Shown: one piece after another, positions 63,598 through 64,000 of the stretch
Numbering within the stretch: position 1 is the first letter of the stretch
Layout: each line of letters begins with the position of its first letter
From: Reyranella sp. CPCC 100927
Lineage (GTDB): Bacteria; Pseudomonadota; Alphaproteobacteria; Reyranellales; Reyranellaceae
Length of the DNA stretch: 64,000 nucleotides
Assembly (NCBI RefSeq): GCF_007859315.1
Contig: NZ_VOHA01000021.1
Coordinates: 1 to 64,000, forward strand
Direction: 5' to 3'
Notes under the pieces: model-generated
Database searches by the model: none
Told to the model about the DNA's origin: nothing
Seen by the model: only the letters and a program-made list of their open reading frames with translations
Position numbers and translations under genes: made by a program

Positions 63598-64000
63598 ATG
63601 ATTACCCTCAAGGTCAACGGCGCGACCCACGCGGTCGATGTCGATCCCGAGATGCCATTGCTGTGGGTGCTGCGCGAGACGCTGGGCCTCACGGGCGTGA
63701 AATACGGCTGCGGCGTCGCTGCGTGCGGTGCCTGCACGGTGCATGTCGATGGCGCGGCCGTGCGCGCGTGCAGCCTGCCGGTCTCCGCTGCCGCCGGCGC
63801 CGCGATCGTCACCATCGAAGGGTTGCCGGCCAGTGCCGGTCTGCCGGCCGGTGAGTTGCACCCGGTGCAGCGGGCCTGGGTCGCGGTGCAGGTGCCGCAA
63901 TGCGGCTACTGCCAGTCCGGCATGATCATGACGACGGCGGCGCTGCTGAAGCACACATCCAAGCCGACCGACGCCGAGATCGACGCGGCGATCACCAATC
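63598..64000 (+). CDS. 2Fe-2S subunit of a molybdenum hydroxylase (3' end outside window)
   Basis: Small iron-sulfur subunit of a xanthine-dehydrogenase-family enzyme, such as isoquinoline 1-oxidoreductase alpha or an aldehyde oxidoreductase. The ATG at 63598 has GGGATA upstream, a weak site. The plant-type cluster ligands are Cys38, Cys43, Cys46 ([13 protein letters not shown]) and Cys58. The second cluster begins with Cys102 and Cys105 (QCGYCQSGM). The frame runs off the end of the window in the helical part TNxx; about 20-30 residues are missing. The large molybdenum subunit should follow downstream. Confidence 0.93.
   Translation, partial: MITLKVNGATHAVDVDPEMPLLWVLRETLGLTGVKYGCGVAACGACTVHVDGAAVRACSLPVSAAAGAAIVTIEGLPASAGLPAGELHPVQRAWVAVQVPQCGYCQSGMIMTTAALLKHTSKPTDAEIDAAITN

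Overview
The window is GC-rich and almost fully coding. It opens with infB-rbfA-truB-rpsO-pnp, an order common in Alphaproteobacteria. Together with the many acyl-CoA, CoA-transferase and TctC-type genes, this suggests a soil or water alphaproteobacterium with large catabolic capacity. I cannot name a genus. No rRNA, tRNA, CRISPR array, insertion sequence or integrase was seen.

0-8.6 kb is the translation/RNA-decay cluster, with an unrelated unknown gene placed between rbfA and truB. 8.7-19.9 kb holds housekeeping genes: cysteine synthase, a MoeB-like enzyme with a DsrE protein, an M23 endopeptidase coupled to penicillin-binding protein 2, MsrA, a PlsB-like acyltransferase, a thiolase/DUF35 pair and a YihY membrane protein. 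20-23.4 kb holds a TetR regulator with two matching palindromic operators, an NTF2-like protein and an acyl-CoA ligase. 23.4-25.2 kb has a 2-hydroxyacid dehydrogenase and an SH3-domain protein.

25.2-42.4 kb is a catabolic region built around two IclR regulators. Each lies behind a near-identical palindrome placed in the 17-bp spacer of its own promoter. Between and around them lie a five-gene operon (IclR, SDR, acyl-CoA dehydrogenase, MaoC hydratase, citrate-synthase-like lyase), two TctC binding proteins, a ligase, two acyl-CoA dehydrogenase subunits, an enoyl-CoA hydratase, an amidohydrolase, two family III CoA-transferases and a second thiolase/DUF35 pair. The set looks like activation and beta-oxidation of an unknown, probably branched, carboxylic acid. 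42.4-47 kb carries a YbbA/YbbP-type ABC transporter, a TesA-like esterase and a Nudix hydrolase.

47.2-54.9 kb is the most notable part. It encodes a WGR-domain repeat protein, a SWIM zinc-finger protein, a retron-type reverse transcriptase with NAxxH, YADD and VTG motifs and a C-terminal membrane segment, and a ClpX-type zinc-finger protein. The 454-bp gap before the reverse transcriptase holds a well-formed msr-msd: 17-nt a1/a2 inverted repeats, an AGC right after a1, an msr hairpin and a very long msd hairpin. I read this as a complete retron, probably an anti-phage system, with a possible extra fourth protein.

55-64 kb holds an MBL-fold hydrolase, a HExxH metalloprotease-like gene with a small partner, a Rieske dioxygenase alpha-SDR-beta cluster, a TetR regulator, an FAD oxidoreductase, an NADPH:quinone reductase-like gene, and the start of a molybdenum hydroxylase operon. 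A shared AT-rich motif lies before three of these genes and suggests one TetR regulon.
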